A stretch of 64,000 bases of DNA from Epiperipatus broadwayi (Eukaryota; Onychophora; Udeonychophora; Euonychophora; Peripatidae): positions 374,001 through 438,000 of the forward strand of contig JAQFVV010006215.1 of NCBI GenBank assembly GCA_028023455.1, written 5' to 3'. The notes under the pieces were generated by a model. The model made no database searches and was not told the DNA's origin. It saw nothing but the letters and a program-made list of their open reading frames with translations. The translations under genes were made by a program, and so were the position numbers. Below are positions 46,649 through 58,125 of this stretch, one piece after another. Within the stretch, counting starts at the first letter, position 1. Every line of letters begins with the position of its first letter.

Positions 46649-46663
46649 AAGAATATAAATGTC

Positions 46664-47097
46664 AAAATCTTGAAATATAGGCAGTTTGTGACCCCATTTT
46701 GGATTAGTCAACTAAGAATTGAGAGTGGAAGGAATATCTTCTAATAAAGAAAGGTCAATACAAAAAAAATTAAAGTTAGAAAATATCAAATGAATCTAAG
46801 AATATTGTTCCTGTTTCGTTTTTGGAAGATTACAATCAGTTATTTTTACCAGACTAAGATCAGAATGTAGAAGAAAGTTTATATAGTTTAAAAACAAAAG
46901 AGTAGCGCAAGTAATATTTTTTGAACAATGGAAGTTGGAAAATTGGGAAATTGTCAGTTTGGAGGTGATCTTGGTCATTCAATGTGTAGAGCAAGTGTGT
47001 TAATAAACCATTCCACATATAATAATTCCAGAAGTCTACATCTAATTCAAGTGGTTTTTATTAGCAAAGAGAAAATAGCATTTATTTTTGATTAGTG
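46664..47097. other. Stretch with coding-like composition, unrecognised
   Basis: Short plus-strand phrases (FFEQWKLENWEIVS in one frame, SWKIGKLSV in another) suggest decayed coding sequence, but I cannot assign it. Confidence 0.25.
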
Positions 47098-47110
47098 GAA
47101 AATTATAACT

Positions 47111-47339
47111 AAATATCACATGATTACCATACTTTATGCTTACACAAACTGTTGTCACAGAGGCAAAACTCTCCATATAGTAGAGCCACTCAGTGCAAGC
47201 TAGAGTAATCAGTGGATGCAAGAAGGGGATATTAGATGAGTAGGCACTAGATAGGTATTTCATGCACAAGCCTTCTTGCATCCATTGATTCCTCTAGCTT
47301 GCAGTGAGTGGACTGCTGTATGGAGAGTTTTGCCTTTGT
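47111..47339. mobile_element. PalF element, 13-bp TSD, inside a coding remnant
   Basis: Left edge AAATATCACATGATTACC, then GGCAAAACTCTCCATATAG and a short palindrome to TGGAGAGTTTTGCC. The flanking direct repeat GAAAATTATAACT (47098-47110) and GAAAATCATAACT (47340-47352) matches at 12 of 13 positions. Confidence 0.78.
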
Positions 47340-47484
47340 GAAAATCATAACTATGATGAATCTGGAGCTGGTCATTCAGAATCACAGGTTAATTATAATC
47401 AAAGACATATTGCTCCTGTAATATATGCCATTCTGTCTCATTTGTTTGAAACAGCTAATGAAATTTCAATATCAGGTTATAGGT
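47340..47484 (+). pseudogene. Coding remnant after the PalF insertion
   Basis: From 47340 the plus strand is open as ENHNYDESGAGHSESQVNYN, QRHIAPVIYAILSHLFETAN and EISISGYR before a stop. The residue mix looks like real protein rather than random A/T-rich sequence. Without the insertion the frame extends left to VENYNYDES. I do not recognise the family. Confidence 0.35.
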
Positions 47485-47489
47485 AATAT

Positions 47490-49137
47490 AAATTTGATTA
47501 ATTACAATTATCTTATTGAATTGGGGGAAAGGATCTTATTATTAAAAAGATTTGTTTAAGTCAATAGATGTATAACTTATTTTTATGAAGTATAAGTTTA
47601 CTCTAGAGAATCAGAAATATTTTTCTTCTTTTTACAAATTCCATTATCTTATAAAAAGACTCCTTAAGTATATAATAAACAGACTAAATTTTTAATATTC
47701 ACTTAATACATTTATGTAGTTGCAATTACTGTTACCATGTGATTACTTACTTTGTAAATAGACACAGATAGATACTCCCTAATATTTTATCAACCAAAAT
47801 AGTGAGTTTATTAACTTTAAACTTTTGAATCCAAAATAACCTGATATTTTATTTCAGATGTCTGGTAGTTTTTAACCAAGATATCAGATTAAGTTTTTTG
47901 AAGGCAGGATGAATGTATGTAAGAAAGCCGGATCATTTTGTATTTATAATTATAATAGACAAAACAAAATCATGGTCCTCATTTCTGGAAATTGTAACGT
48001 TTAATAGCAAAGGTAATAGAAGTTTGGTAACCAAATGAAGAGGGTGGTAAAAATGCCATGATTATGGACTTAAACTGACATTTAATGATCTATTATTTAG
48101 ATACTTATATTTACAAATCATTTACAAATGAACGAAGACTGCATAAATTGAAAAAAAAAAAAGAACAACTTAACATTGAATAGGGCATGTTAGATTTTGT
48201 GAAATTAAAAATAAATAAAATCTTTGATCTAAAATAGAAATGTATTTTATTGTAAAGGCATAAGTATTCGAAGAATAAGTTGAATGGGAATCAATATAAA
48301 TGAAATATGGAATATTACAATTGTGAGAATTATGGTATTAGTTATTCAATTTAATGAAAGATACTAAATATAGATAATTTAGATTTAAAATAAGTTTTCA
48401 ATGTTTTAAAAAAGTAGATTTTTTTTTTTACATAGATGTACAAATTGCTTCCATATTAAACAGTATTTTAAAACTGAAAACATAGAATTGTGGAATTTTC
48501 AGAAAAAGAAAATATTTGATTATGAATTATTTTTTTGAGAAAAAAATTCAAAGTGGAATCAACTTGAGAGCACTCAAATGAAAATATAGAAATATAAAAT
48601 TATATTTTGATTAACTGAAAATATGTACTTCAACACTAACATATTTAATAGATTCAATATAGGAAATAATTGTAGAGGATATATTGATTCAAAATTGAAG
48701 GAACAAAAGCTATTAAGAAAGATAATAGTAGCAATTAATATCTATAATAAATTTAAATTAAAAACATGCAAATAATTTTAAAATATTAATTTATTTGCAA
48801 ACTATCCAAGTTTGAATAAAAGAATTGCTACATAGATTAGATATACAAAAAAAGCAGTAATCTCTTTTGAGATTAGACAATGTATGAAATAGAAAGGAAT
48901 TTAAAATTATTTGGGAATGATCTATGTAGCAACATAATTGAAATCTGGATGTCTGTAAAATAATTAAAAAATAATTGATACAATTGTGAAATGGTAAAGG
49001 AAAGTTATGAGAAAATGAAATTTAAATAATTAAAAAACATTTTAGTGTTGGTAGCCAAACTGTTTTAGCAATAAGTAGAAAGGGCAACATTATTTCTAAA
49101 AAAAATGGAATGACTTCATAAAATGTGTGAAAAAAGA
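47490..49137. other. AT-rich non-coding stretch
   Basis: Nothing recognised. Confidence 0.5.
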
Positions 49138-49139
49138 TA

Positions 49140-49506
49140 TTGGTTGATTAGATACACACGCCGCTTGATGGTGTTGTTGCTACACAAAAACTATAAAAGA
49201 TAAACATTCCCAGGCCATATTTTTTTTGGATTTTCTTTTTTTTTTTATCAAAAAAAAAATCTAACACAGAATTTTTACTTCGTAATATATATTTTTTTAT
49301 TAACTTAGTGCGATGTGACAACACAGCCTGCAATGTACATATAACACATCACCACGAAAATATGGTCGACTGTATATTAAATGGCATTTTTATGTGTTTT
49401 AGCACATAAATCATGCCATAAAATATGGCCACTGCGTAAACAGTGTTTTTAAATGTTTTAGCATATAAATCATGCCATCAAGTGGCATGTGTGTCTAATC
49501 AACCAC
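49140..49506. mobile_element. Mariner-like MITE, TA-flanked
   Basis: Left end TTGGTTGATTAGATACACAC and reverse complement of right end GTGGTTGATTAGACACACAT give terminal inverted repeats of about 32 bp that continue into CGCTTGATGG / CACTTGATGG. TA dinucleotides flank both sides (49138-49139, 49507-49508). The right half holds a duplicated TTTTAGCA(C/T)ATAAATCATG segment. No coding capacity. Confidence 0.75.
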
Positions 49507-49705
49507 TATCTGAAAAAATTCTACAAAAAAACAATATAATAATATTAAAACACAAGAAAGCAAAGTTGTTTTTATAGTGTTATTTTAAAATTTCAAATAT
49601 TTTGAATGATTAGTTAACTCATACAGTTAAATCTGTAGAAATTGGTAATGTTGACTAAAATCAATAAAAAGAATAAACTGGATTAAAAGTTGATACAGTA
49701 TAGAA

Positions 49706-51036
49706 CAGTGGTCTTCAACCCCCGGTCTGCACTAGACTGACAAAGAAGTTTGTAATAACAAAATAATAAGATTTTAAACTTTTAATTAATATAAACAAAT
49801 TTTATTTATTTTTTCATCGCATTTTTACACGATTAAAAAAAAAGAAACAGAATAAAAACAAAATCTAATCAATGATACATAAATTAATTTGTTTTTCTAT
49901 TTAACACAGTTGTTTATGAGGGGGGGGGGATAGAATTAAATTTTTTATTATTTTTCTAAAAAAATTCAAAATTATACAAACTCCGGTTGTCTTTTGGTAG
50001 CCAACCACGGCCGCTTGTCAGCATTGTTTATGTGTAAAGACAATAAAATGTAATGTTACTGGGCCGCGATTTTAAAAATACAGTGACTTTTTTTGATCTC
50101 TTAAATTTTTTCTACTCCATCTTTTAATATTTCATTTTTAGTGTTTTTTTTTTTTTTTTTGGCTTTAACTTTTATTTTTGAATTCAATTTTTATTACCTT
50201 TTTTTAAAAATAAAACCCAAAAAATAACTTCTGTCTCTAACTTTTACAAAGTATTTCTCAATACACCCCCCCCCCCAAATAAAGTAAGATCAAAACTTTT
50301 GACTTTTTCAAGTTTCGTTGTTTTTTTTTTTTAAAAGACAGCGACTATACGATGATTTTTTTTTTTTGGCTTTATTTCTATTATGCAATGTCTATTTTGC
50401 CATTTTTTAAAAAAAACTTTTCCTATTAATTACATTTTTTGATTTTTTCAACACACCAGCACACAAAAAATTACAGTAACATCAAAACATCAGACTTTTA
50501 CATGTTTAATTTTATTTTTTCAGATTTAAAATATGGCAACTATTTTTTTGGCTGTACGGTGATTTTAATTATGTGATTTCTATTTTGCCCTTACTACTAT
50601 CAAAAGACAACCTCCATATATATAACTTCATCTATATATTTAACATTAAATACAGATATTCCATTTTATCATAATCATTGTCATGTAATTATACTAGCTG
50701 TGATATTTCCCAACATTCAGATGAATAACATTTTATTCTTGTATGTTTTAACAATGAAATAATAAATGTAGAAATGCAAGCACATTAATGAGAATGATTG
50801 TTATTGTATGTTTTCTGTAGTAGTATGACTGTGCAACTTGAGAGTGTTTAGCATGTGAAGGTAAGCAAACACCATTACAATACACAATAACTAGTGTGCT
50901 GTTTTGGTCAGTTATAACAATTATGCTCATCTAAGGCTACATCTTTAAGAAAATTTATCTGTAAACTTCTGCCAATCTGCGAAATCTTATCTTTATTTTT
51001 GCCAGTCTGCAGGTATGAAAAGGTTGAAGACCACTG
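49706..51036. mobile_element. hAT-like non-autonomous element, 1.33 kb
   Basis: The ends are CAGTGGTCTTCAACC and GGTTGAAGACCACTG, exact inverse complements. Flanks GTATAGAA (49698-49705) and ATATAGAA (51037-51044) match at 7 of 8, an 8-bp duplication typical of hAT. Sub-terminal GGTCTGCACTAGACTGACAA and its inverse-like GCCAGTCTGCAGG also correspond. The interior is low-complexity (runs of G at 49920, C at 50267, T at several places) with no transposase. Confidence 0.85.
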
Positions 51037-51044
51037 ATATAGAA

Positions 51045-51380
51045 GAACACATTTTAGTATTCACATTGTCAAACTCATTCCACTCACAATTTTGACACCA
51101 TCCACCTCAGATAAATACAATAATGATTAGTACTAATGATTTTCTAAACTAGAGATTATCTCTAGCACAGATATAAATTTTAAACCTCAGTTAAAGATGA
51201 ATATATCTGATTTTTTAATTTTTAAACATACACGCACATGGAGTTATTCACCTTTCTCTTTCCCATGTGTAATATCTTTATAGATATAATAAACAACTTC
51301 CATACTTCCCCATTCTTTTTAAATTTATATAAATAAAGATACAATAAAAGACAAATATAAATTACAGAAATACTAATTAA
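51045..51380. other. AT-rich non-coding stretch
   Basis: Nothing recognised. Confidence 0.5.
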
Positions 51381-51384
51381 TATG

Positions 51385-52380
51385 AATTGTCATTTTACTT
51401 GGAACTTTTAAATTATAAAAAGGCATTTGTTCCTACAAGCATTTTGGCAATGATTAAAAGTTTAAAACATCAAGACATAGATCAAAGATGCTTGAAATTT
51501 TCTAAAAATATTTATAGAGGTGCATTAATAATGAATAGAATATACAATGATAGTAAGAAGTTTAATATTGATAACAATATGTTTTAAGGTAAATTCTATC
51601 TTTTCAAAACTTTTTACAATTATTTTTGTTGATTAAAATGTGAAGTTTAGAAAAGAAAATAAATGGGGTGATTTTGTAAATAATATGATGGTGTAATACT
51701 TAGAACTTCAATAAAGGTTACAAGAGCTATCAGATGAAAGCAAAAAAAATAAATAACACTCAAGATAAATTCTAAAATTATTAATGTAATGTCCAGTGGT
51801 TTTTCAAAAAAGGAAAAAATAAAAATTAATGGTAATGAATTGGAAGAAATTAATAACTTTCTAAAATCCTTGAGATTAATAATATAGATAAAAAGATAAT
51901 GAATGAAAGTAATCATAGAATCAAATAGGAATGAAGAAATTTTGATAGAAATAATATTAAAAAGAAATATATCTACATAATAGAGGGGGGGGTAAATAAA
52001 TTGGTTTAATAGTACTTTTTTATAGTTCTGAGACTTGGTCATTTAAAAGAAGAATAATACAAAGATCACACAGTGAAGTATGAGAAGGTATATATTGGGA
52101 ATAACAAGGAGAGATTAAGAGATATATATGTAAAAAAATTAATAGAAATCATTGAAGAAATGAAAAGGTTGAAATGAAATTAAACTGGGTATGTTGTTAA
52201 AACGATGACAATGGAAGGATAATGGAGGTTGAATTGTATTCCAAAAAACTGGAGAAGTTTTAGAAAATGGCCACATATGATATAAAGGAAATCTTATGAA
52301 TAATATAATAGTAATAAAAAGGCTTTATTGATTAGTAATTAGTAAGAAGTTCAAGCACTGGAAATGACAGAACTGGTATA
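51385..52380 (+). pseudogene. Decayed RTE LINE (reverse transcriptase and C-terminus)
   Basis: The 66-codon frame at 51387-51587 reads LLNYKKAFVPTSILAMIKSL, KHQDID, KFSKNIYRGALIMNRIYNDS, matching FVDYEKAFDSIHISSVIKAL, NHQGID and KNIYKNATETIRLHNDT of the RTE at 17.8 kb. Further on NEENFDRNNILKRN corresponds to SAFGRNNLILKGN and YSSETWSFKRR to YGSETWTLNRR. Numerous stops and indels are present. The 5' half is missing. Confidence 0.75.
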
Positions 52381-53426
52381 AATCCAAGAATCTTTAAGAT
52401 CTAAAGCCTGCCACTTTACCACAATTCTAAAACATGCAGGAAGCTAGTGATGAAATAAAGCTATGCATTAAAAATGGATTATTCAGAGAAGTCTTAACCC
52501 TGCAGTGTAGTGGATCAAAAGAATGATTATCTCACTGTGCAAACAAAGCATAAGTAGAACTTAAAATAGTAGTACTATCAGTAAATAATAACCTTCTTGC
52601 CAAAACCTTTACATTATGTCCATTTTTTATTGTTTTACTTTGCAAAGTGTAAATTGATGTCTACATGCCATTTCAAACTTCTTCAGTGCATATTGTCCCT
52701 CAATTTGTATGATTATAGACCACCAATTTTTGTATGTCTTTTGTTAATACCAATAACTACTTTTTTCCTCATCATGATCTCTAATATGAAGAAACATGCT
52801 GCCTAATCTTTTTTCTCTCTCTTAAACTATATTCAATACTCTTACTGCATTCTTCTATAGCAAATGTTTTTTTTAAATTTATATATAATCTGGATGAAAT
52901 TTAAATATTTTAAAAAATACCTTATCATGCTTGATAATTGAGTTCATTTAAGGCAAAACTTTTCATGTTGACAGTAAACTATCATTATTGATATACTGGC
53001 TATGTCTACTCAGGGTTGTTGATTGGTGCTATTTAAAATATTCCTGAAAAGGGATATGTGATCATTAATAATTTGAAATAAAAATTTATTATATGACTAA
53101 CTTTCATCCAGTGTTTTTAGATCCTTAAAATATTTAATACACTATTTACAACTATTGCAAATTCTCAGGATAATTCTCCATAGCAACATAATCTTTATTG
53201 TTAAAAAAGAACCAGACTATGCCATTAATCAGATGAATGTTAACCGATTATCTGTGATTATCTTTGTAAATCTGTATAATAAAAATGACAGAACTTAATT
53301 GCATTAACATTGTTGAAAATTTATTCCATGGTTGTTCGGTATAGTAGCCTGTTACGAGGAAACAGTTTCTAATGAAAGGCCAGTCAATCTTAATATTCCA
53401 TAGTTGCTCTAAAAATTTATGAACTG
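52381..53426. other. AT-rich non-coding stretch
   Basis: Nothing recognised. Confidence 0.5.
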
Positions 53427-53437
53427 TATTTGATTTT

Positions 53438-53795
53438 AAAACAGGCAAAACTCACTATTTGTATTGCCACACATAGCAAGCTAGAGTAATCAATGGATGC
53501 CAGAAGGCTTGTGCATAAAATCCCCATCTAGTGCCTACTCATCCAATATCCCCAGACTAGTTTCGGGCTTGTGGTCTTCATCAGTGAGGAGCCTTGGATC
53601 TGAGAGATGGCCACAAGCCAGAAACTAGTCTGAGGATATTGGATGAGTAGGCACTAGATGGGAATTTTATGCACAAGCCTTCTGGCATCCATTGATTACT
53701 CTAGCTTGCTGTGTGTGGCAATACGTATAGTGAGTTTTGCCTGTTTTAACACCAGTTATACACAAACATAAGAAGTGGTGGTCATGTGAGATTTA
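53438..53795. mobile_element. PalF element, palindromic copy, 11-bp TSD
   Basis: AAAACAGGCAAAACTCACTA begins the left arm. Centre CTTGGATCTGAGAGATGGCC, then the right arm to TAGTGAGTTTTGCCTGTTTT and the extension ACACCAGTTATACACAAAC...GGTCATGTGAGATT. A perfect direct repeat TATTTGATTTT lies at 53427-53437 and 53796-53806. Confidence 0.82.
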
Positions 53796-53806
53796 TATTT
53801 GATTTT

Positions 53807-54665
53807 GTCACTGGTTACTCTCATGAATTAGAAAAGACTGACAATATTAAATCTAACTTTAATGCTTTTTTAATGCAGTGCATCTTGTTTTAAATATAAT
53901 GGCTGCCTTTGGTAAGGGTGCTAAGCACCAAAAATGCATTAATATTTTGATGTTTTCTCTGATTTTATAGTACTAGTATTGCTTTTAATTGAATACATTT
54001 CAATAACAAAGTTATTATAGTTATTCTTAATATTTGTAAAACTTGTTATTAAATAGATAGAAGCTGCTATTAATAGACTTAGTCTACTATACTTAGGCTT
54101 ATTTGTTTACACTTGTGATATCTGTTAATAATGTTTTCTTTGTATTCCTCAGACTATCCAGAGTATTTGTGCTATGAATATATTACATCAATTTTAATCA
54201 CTTTCAAACAGTCCTTTCAGTTTTCTTGAAATGCCACCAAATATAATCAAGATAAATTCACAATCAAGAAACTTTCATCAAATACATTCTATGCCATTCG
54301 TCAATTTTTTTCTTCTCTTGTGAACAATATCAGACTTTAATATTTCATTTCTTAGTGATCTTCTAGCTACCATAATCATAGGCTATATTTATATAATACA
54401 TATGTTGTTACCATTAATAAGATGGCAGAAAAATTCATTTTTTAAATACAATTGTTCACCTCAATATCCTTCAACTTCCTCTTAATAAGAATGGTATAAA
54501 AGAGATTCAGTCATATTATGTATTCCAATACTAACAATTTTTATCAATACTAATATAATTTTCCTAAATGTTGTTAATGATTTATTGATATAAGGCCTTA
54601 AATTTACTAAGCTGATTTTACTTCTAAGGCAGTGTGTAATTTGCGTATACTGAATGTTCCACATA
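53807..54665. other. AT-rich non-coding stretch
   Basis: Nothing recognised. Confidence 0.5.
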
Positions 54666-54667
54666 TA

Positions 54668-54955
54668 TAAGTAGAGGGATTTGAACTCAGGATTTTTTCA
54701 GTCTATTCATCCTCCTCTCCATCTCAAACAATTGATACATATAACCACACATGTGCAAAAAAGATACATAATCCCCTATTTATGAATTTCATGCAGAACC
54801 AGTTCTTATCATTTGGCCAGATCATAATCTCCCACACATATATAAATCTTAATATAAACTCAGCACTGATTGTATATATATATGTGTGGGAGATTATAAT
54901 CTGGGCCAACTGATAAGTGCTGGTTCTGCACGAAATATGTATATTGATGATAGTA
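54668..54955. mobile_element. Family HS repeat, inverted pair, interrupted by a Penelope-like element
   Basis: A minus-oriented copy (54668-54835: B-box-like part GGGATTTGAACTCAGG at the left, decayed hammerhead at the right) is followed head-to-head by a plus copy whose hammerhead lies at 54905-54947. The tRNA-like part of the plus copy resumes at about 56815-56900 (CATGTGTGTGGTCGTGTGTATTGG...GAGTTCAAAACTA), after the Penelope-like element. So the PLE inserted into the HS repeat. Confidence 0.6.
54905..54947 (+). ncRNA. Hammerhead ribozyme candidate, one core change
   Basis: CCAA, CUGAUAA (54910-54916, core G8 is A), stem II GUGC/GCAC fully paired, GAA (54932-54934), two-base-pair stem III AU-AUGU-AU, A (54943) at the predicted cleavage site, then UUG pairing with CAA. 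The G8 change should abolish activity. Stem II compensates relative to the 14.06-kb copy, which supports a once-selected fold. Confidence 0.5.
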
Positions 54956-55229
54956 TATAGCCATATAATTCTATAATTAAAACCACTTCTTTTCTTTTCA
55001 AAAACTTTATTTGATGTATATATATATCCACTTATTTCAAACGTTTCGACTATCTTTACTCTATAGTCATTTTCAAGGATCTAGAAAAAACATATTACAT
55101 TATAAACAAACTTCACATAATAAAACCAAAAAACAAACAAACAAAAAAACAAAATAATCAAAAACAATATAAAACATATAAACCCCATAAAATTTAAAAA
55201 TAAATAAAATACATTAAAATCAATTGTAT

Positions 55230-55900
55230 GCTGTAAGGATGTTATATTTGTATACAATGGGAAATATTATAAACAATGTAAAGGTCTGAGTATGGGAAAC
55301 TGTTTAAGTGGTTTACTGGCATCATTATATATGGATTTTTTTGAAAAAAGATATTTTGGTGATACTAGATACAAACCTACATTTTATGTGAGATATATTG
55401 ATGATTATTTTTTGGTATTCAATGGGAATGAAAGGAAATCAGAATGTTTTTTAAAATATATTAATTCAATTGAGGAAAACATAAAATTTACAATGGAAAA
55501 AGAAATAAATAGTTCAATTAATTATATGAATGTTAAAATTAAAAAAGTTATAAAAAATTATAGAGTAGGGATTGAGACTAATATTTTTAGAAATGATACT
55601 TTTTATGGGTTATTGAGTAATTGGGAATCAGATATTGAATACATACATAGGATTAATATTGTTAATAATAGAATAGTTAGAGGAATTAATCTATGTTCAG
55701 AGGAGGGGTTATTTAGGGAGGAAATGGAGTGTATAAAAAATGAGGCAATAAAAAATGATTATCCAATTAAGATTATTAATAAATTGTGTGGAAAAAAGAA
55801 TATAGACAAAATTGAGAAAAAAGAAAGAAAAAAGAAGGAATTTATATATAGTGGGTATAAAGTGTCAAAAGGTATTTTTTTTTTAAGATTAAAAAGATAA
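55230..55900 (+). pseudogene. PLE reverse transcriptase, C-terminal half
   Basis: The frame of 202 codons starts MGNCLSGLLASLYMDFFEKR, where 'G..LSG.LA..YM' is the motif before the palm in PLE reverse transcriptases. FYVRYIDDYFLVF supplies the catalytic Y-I-D-D box. KFTMEKEINSSINYMNV matches the following 'F..E.E....I.FLD' motif, and the thumb region follows. Upstream sequence (55233-55291) adds the YKQCKGLSM-like lead-in. The N-terminal RT motifs are absent. The protein would have reverse-transcribed its RNA from a nicked target. Confidence 0.75.
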
Positions 55901-55959
55901 TGAGGGATATGAATAAGAAATATGATAAGGAATGTGGTTTATAGTTGAAACCAGTATAT

Positions 55960-56268
55960 AAAAGGAAATGTAATTTAGGTAATATGATAAGAAATAGGAA
56001 TGTTGAAAACATGAATGACATTTATAAAATAGAATGTTTGGATTGTAAAAAAGAGAATAAAGATGTATCATATATTGGTACAACAAAAAACAAATAGAGA
56101 CAAGATTGAAACAGCATTTGAGAGATAGGAATTCAATGTAAATATACATAGTAAGGAAGTTGGACATACAGATTTTAAGATTAAAATGTTGGAGGGGGTT
56201 AGATTGTATAAAGAAAGAATGGTAAAAGAGAGTTTATATATAAAAAGATATAAACCTGTTTTAAAATA
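55960..56268 (+). pseudogene. PLE GIY-YIG endonuclease domain, broken
   Basis: Downstream of the RT the plus strand reads MNDIYKIECLDCKKENKDVS then YIGTT: IYKI and YIG are the two signature strands, with a CxxC between them as in PLEs. A stop and frameshift follow at about 56093-56135. Another frame continues with KEVGHTDFKIKMLE and ends KESLYIKRYKPVLK, whose E is the conserved catalytic glutamate. Confidence 0.75.
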
Positions 56269-56900
56269 AAATTGGATAAATAATGGATAAAGAATTATTT
56301 TTGGAAATAAATTCATTTTTGAAGTATATAAGAAAGAAAAAGGAAATAAGTTTTTTATTGTAACAATTGGTTTTTTGGATAAAAGAAAATGTAAAAAGGG
56401 AAAGTTTTTTGAGACAGGAGTCAAGTAAGTGTGGTGTATGTTTTGTGTTTTTAATTTAATTGATTTTAATGTATTTTATTTATTTTTAAATTTTATGGGG
56501 TTTATATGTTTTATATTGTTTTTGATTATTGTGTTTTTTTGTTTGCTTTTTTTTTGGTTTTATTATGTGAAGTTTGTTTATAATGTAATATGTTTTTTCT
56601 AGATCCTTGAAAATGACTATAGAGTAAAGATAGTCGAAATGTTGAAAATAAGTGGATATATATATACATCAAATAAAGTTTTTGAAAAGAAAAGAAGTGG
56701 TTTTAATTATAGAACTATATGGCTATATCTACTGTATATTTTTTAAAAGAAAAAAGGATTGAGTCATTATTAGAAACAGAAGTAAATGGATTTATGATAA
56801 TATATACTTTTTTTTCCATGTGTGTGGTCGTGTGTATTGGTTTTTTGAGAGGGAATGGAGGATGAGACTGAAAAATTATGAGTTCAAAACTATATACTTA

Positions 56901-57880
56901 TATAAGTTGATTTTACTAATCAGTGATGACATTGATTACTAGACATTTTATAGTTTCTCTGATGAATAAAAATTATGAAGATTGTATGAGATCAACAATT
57001 TATTTTGTATATTTGTAGCAACTACAGTTTTTGTTTTATTTCTTTTATTCATAAGATTCTTGGTATTCTGATATGATGTTAATGCAAGTTTAGACAAGTC
57101 ATTATCATAGGTCCTAACAGTGGATGTTTGTATTCATAAGTATTATTTTTGTTACTTAGGTTAATTAATCTCTAAGGATGTTTGCAAAATATTTCTATAT
57201 AAGTTATTTTTATAGTATATTTGCCATTTTTATATTTCTGTGTGGTGTTCTTCTGTCACTTATTTATTATAGAAAACTTTCTAAGATTCCTTGAAATTGT
57301 ATGCCTTTGGAGATGATTTATAAAAGAATTTTTGTAAGAAAGAATAATATCTATTCTCAAGCATTATGGCAATATTTTTCATATCGAAAAAATATTCAAA
57401 ACCAACAGTATGATTGTTTTAATTTTTATTTTAAGGTCTGTTGGATGATTTATTTGCCTTCATATTTTATCAGAAAAAGTACAATAAATTAAGATGTAAG
57501 ATTATTAACAAATAATCTAGTCTAGCAGTTTAATCTAGTCTAGCCGTTTCTTCTTTATACAAGTTGGATAATGTGATGAATAAATAACTTTAATACACCA
57601 TAGAAGGGGAAATTCACTTCACTAAGTCTATTTAGACTATTTATTAATTTACATGTGTTATCTTTAGTCACTTACATTAATGTCAGCACAGTCACCTTTC
57701 ATCATTTCTTTAAACATATTGAGGCAATGGAGTTGGATATTTGTGAAACCACATTATTTTTTTAATACACATATATAAATTCTGATATCAATATGTCTTT
57801 TGTTTTACTTTTCTTAACTTTTTATTTTTTGGTCTCTATATTTATTTTCTTCCTTGGGATTAAAATGACTATATTTGCTT
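56901..57880. other. AT-rich non-coding stretch
   Basis: A 63-codon frame at 57301-57492 has no recognised motif. Confidence 0.45.
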
Positions 57881-57883
57881 TGA

Positions 57884-58120
57884 CCCAGAGGCAAAACTCT
57901 CCATACAGTAGCATCACTCAGCTAAGGTTTAGACAGTGCTTTCAGATCCAAGGCTTCTCATTGACAAAAGTTACAAACTAGAAACTAGTCTGGGGATATT
58001 GGATGAGTAGCATCCATTGTTTACTCTAGCTTGTATTGATGGGCACTACTGTATAGAGAGTTTTGCCTCTGTGTTAACACCTTTTGTAAGTATAAAGAAT
58101 GTTGATCAAGTAATGTTTAG
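57884..58120. mobile_element. PalF element, palindromic copy
   Basis: GAGGCAAAACTCTCCATACAG opens the left arm; CAGTGCTTTCAGATCCAAGG and CTAGTCTGGGGATATTGG lie inside; TAGAGAGTTTTGCCTCTGTG closes the right arm, followed by TAATGTTTAGTGG. Part of the arm (the GCACAAGCCTTCTGG block) is deleted. No clear TSD. Confidence 0.7.
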
Positions 58121-58125
58121 TGGTG

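Larger units (their letters stand above)
54972..56712 (+). mobile_element. Penelope-like element with inverted terminal repeats
   Basis: Sequence from about 54972 (CTATAATTAAAACCACTTCT...CCTTATTTC-type region with GTTTCGACTATCTTTACTCTATAGTC) recurs in reverse orientation at about 56560-56712. Between them lies a truncated reverse transcriptase with GIY-YIG domain. The terminal repeats carry a hammerhead-like remnant: minus strand at 55079-55043 and plus strand at 56607-56645 read a GACTAT/ATAGTC stem followed by GAAAC or GAAAT. Opposite-facing terminal repeats are a known PLE arrangement. The 5' part of the RT is missing. Confidence 0.75.
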
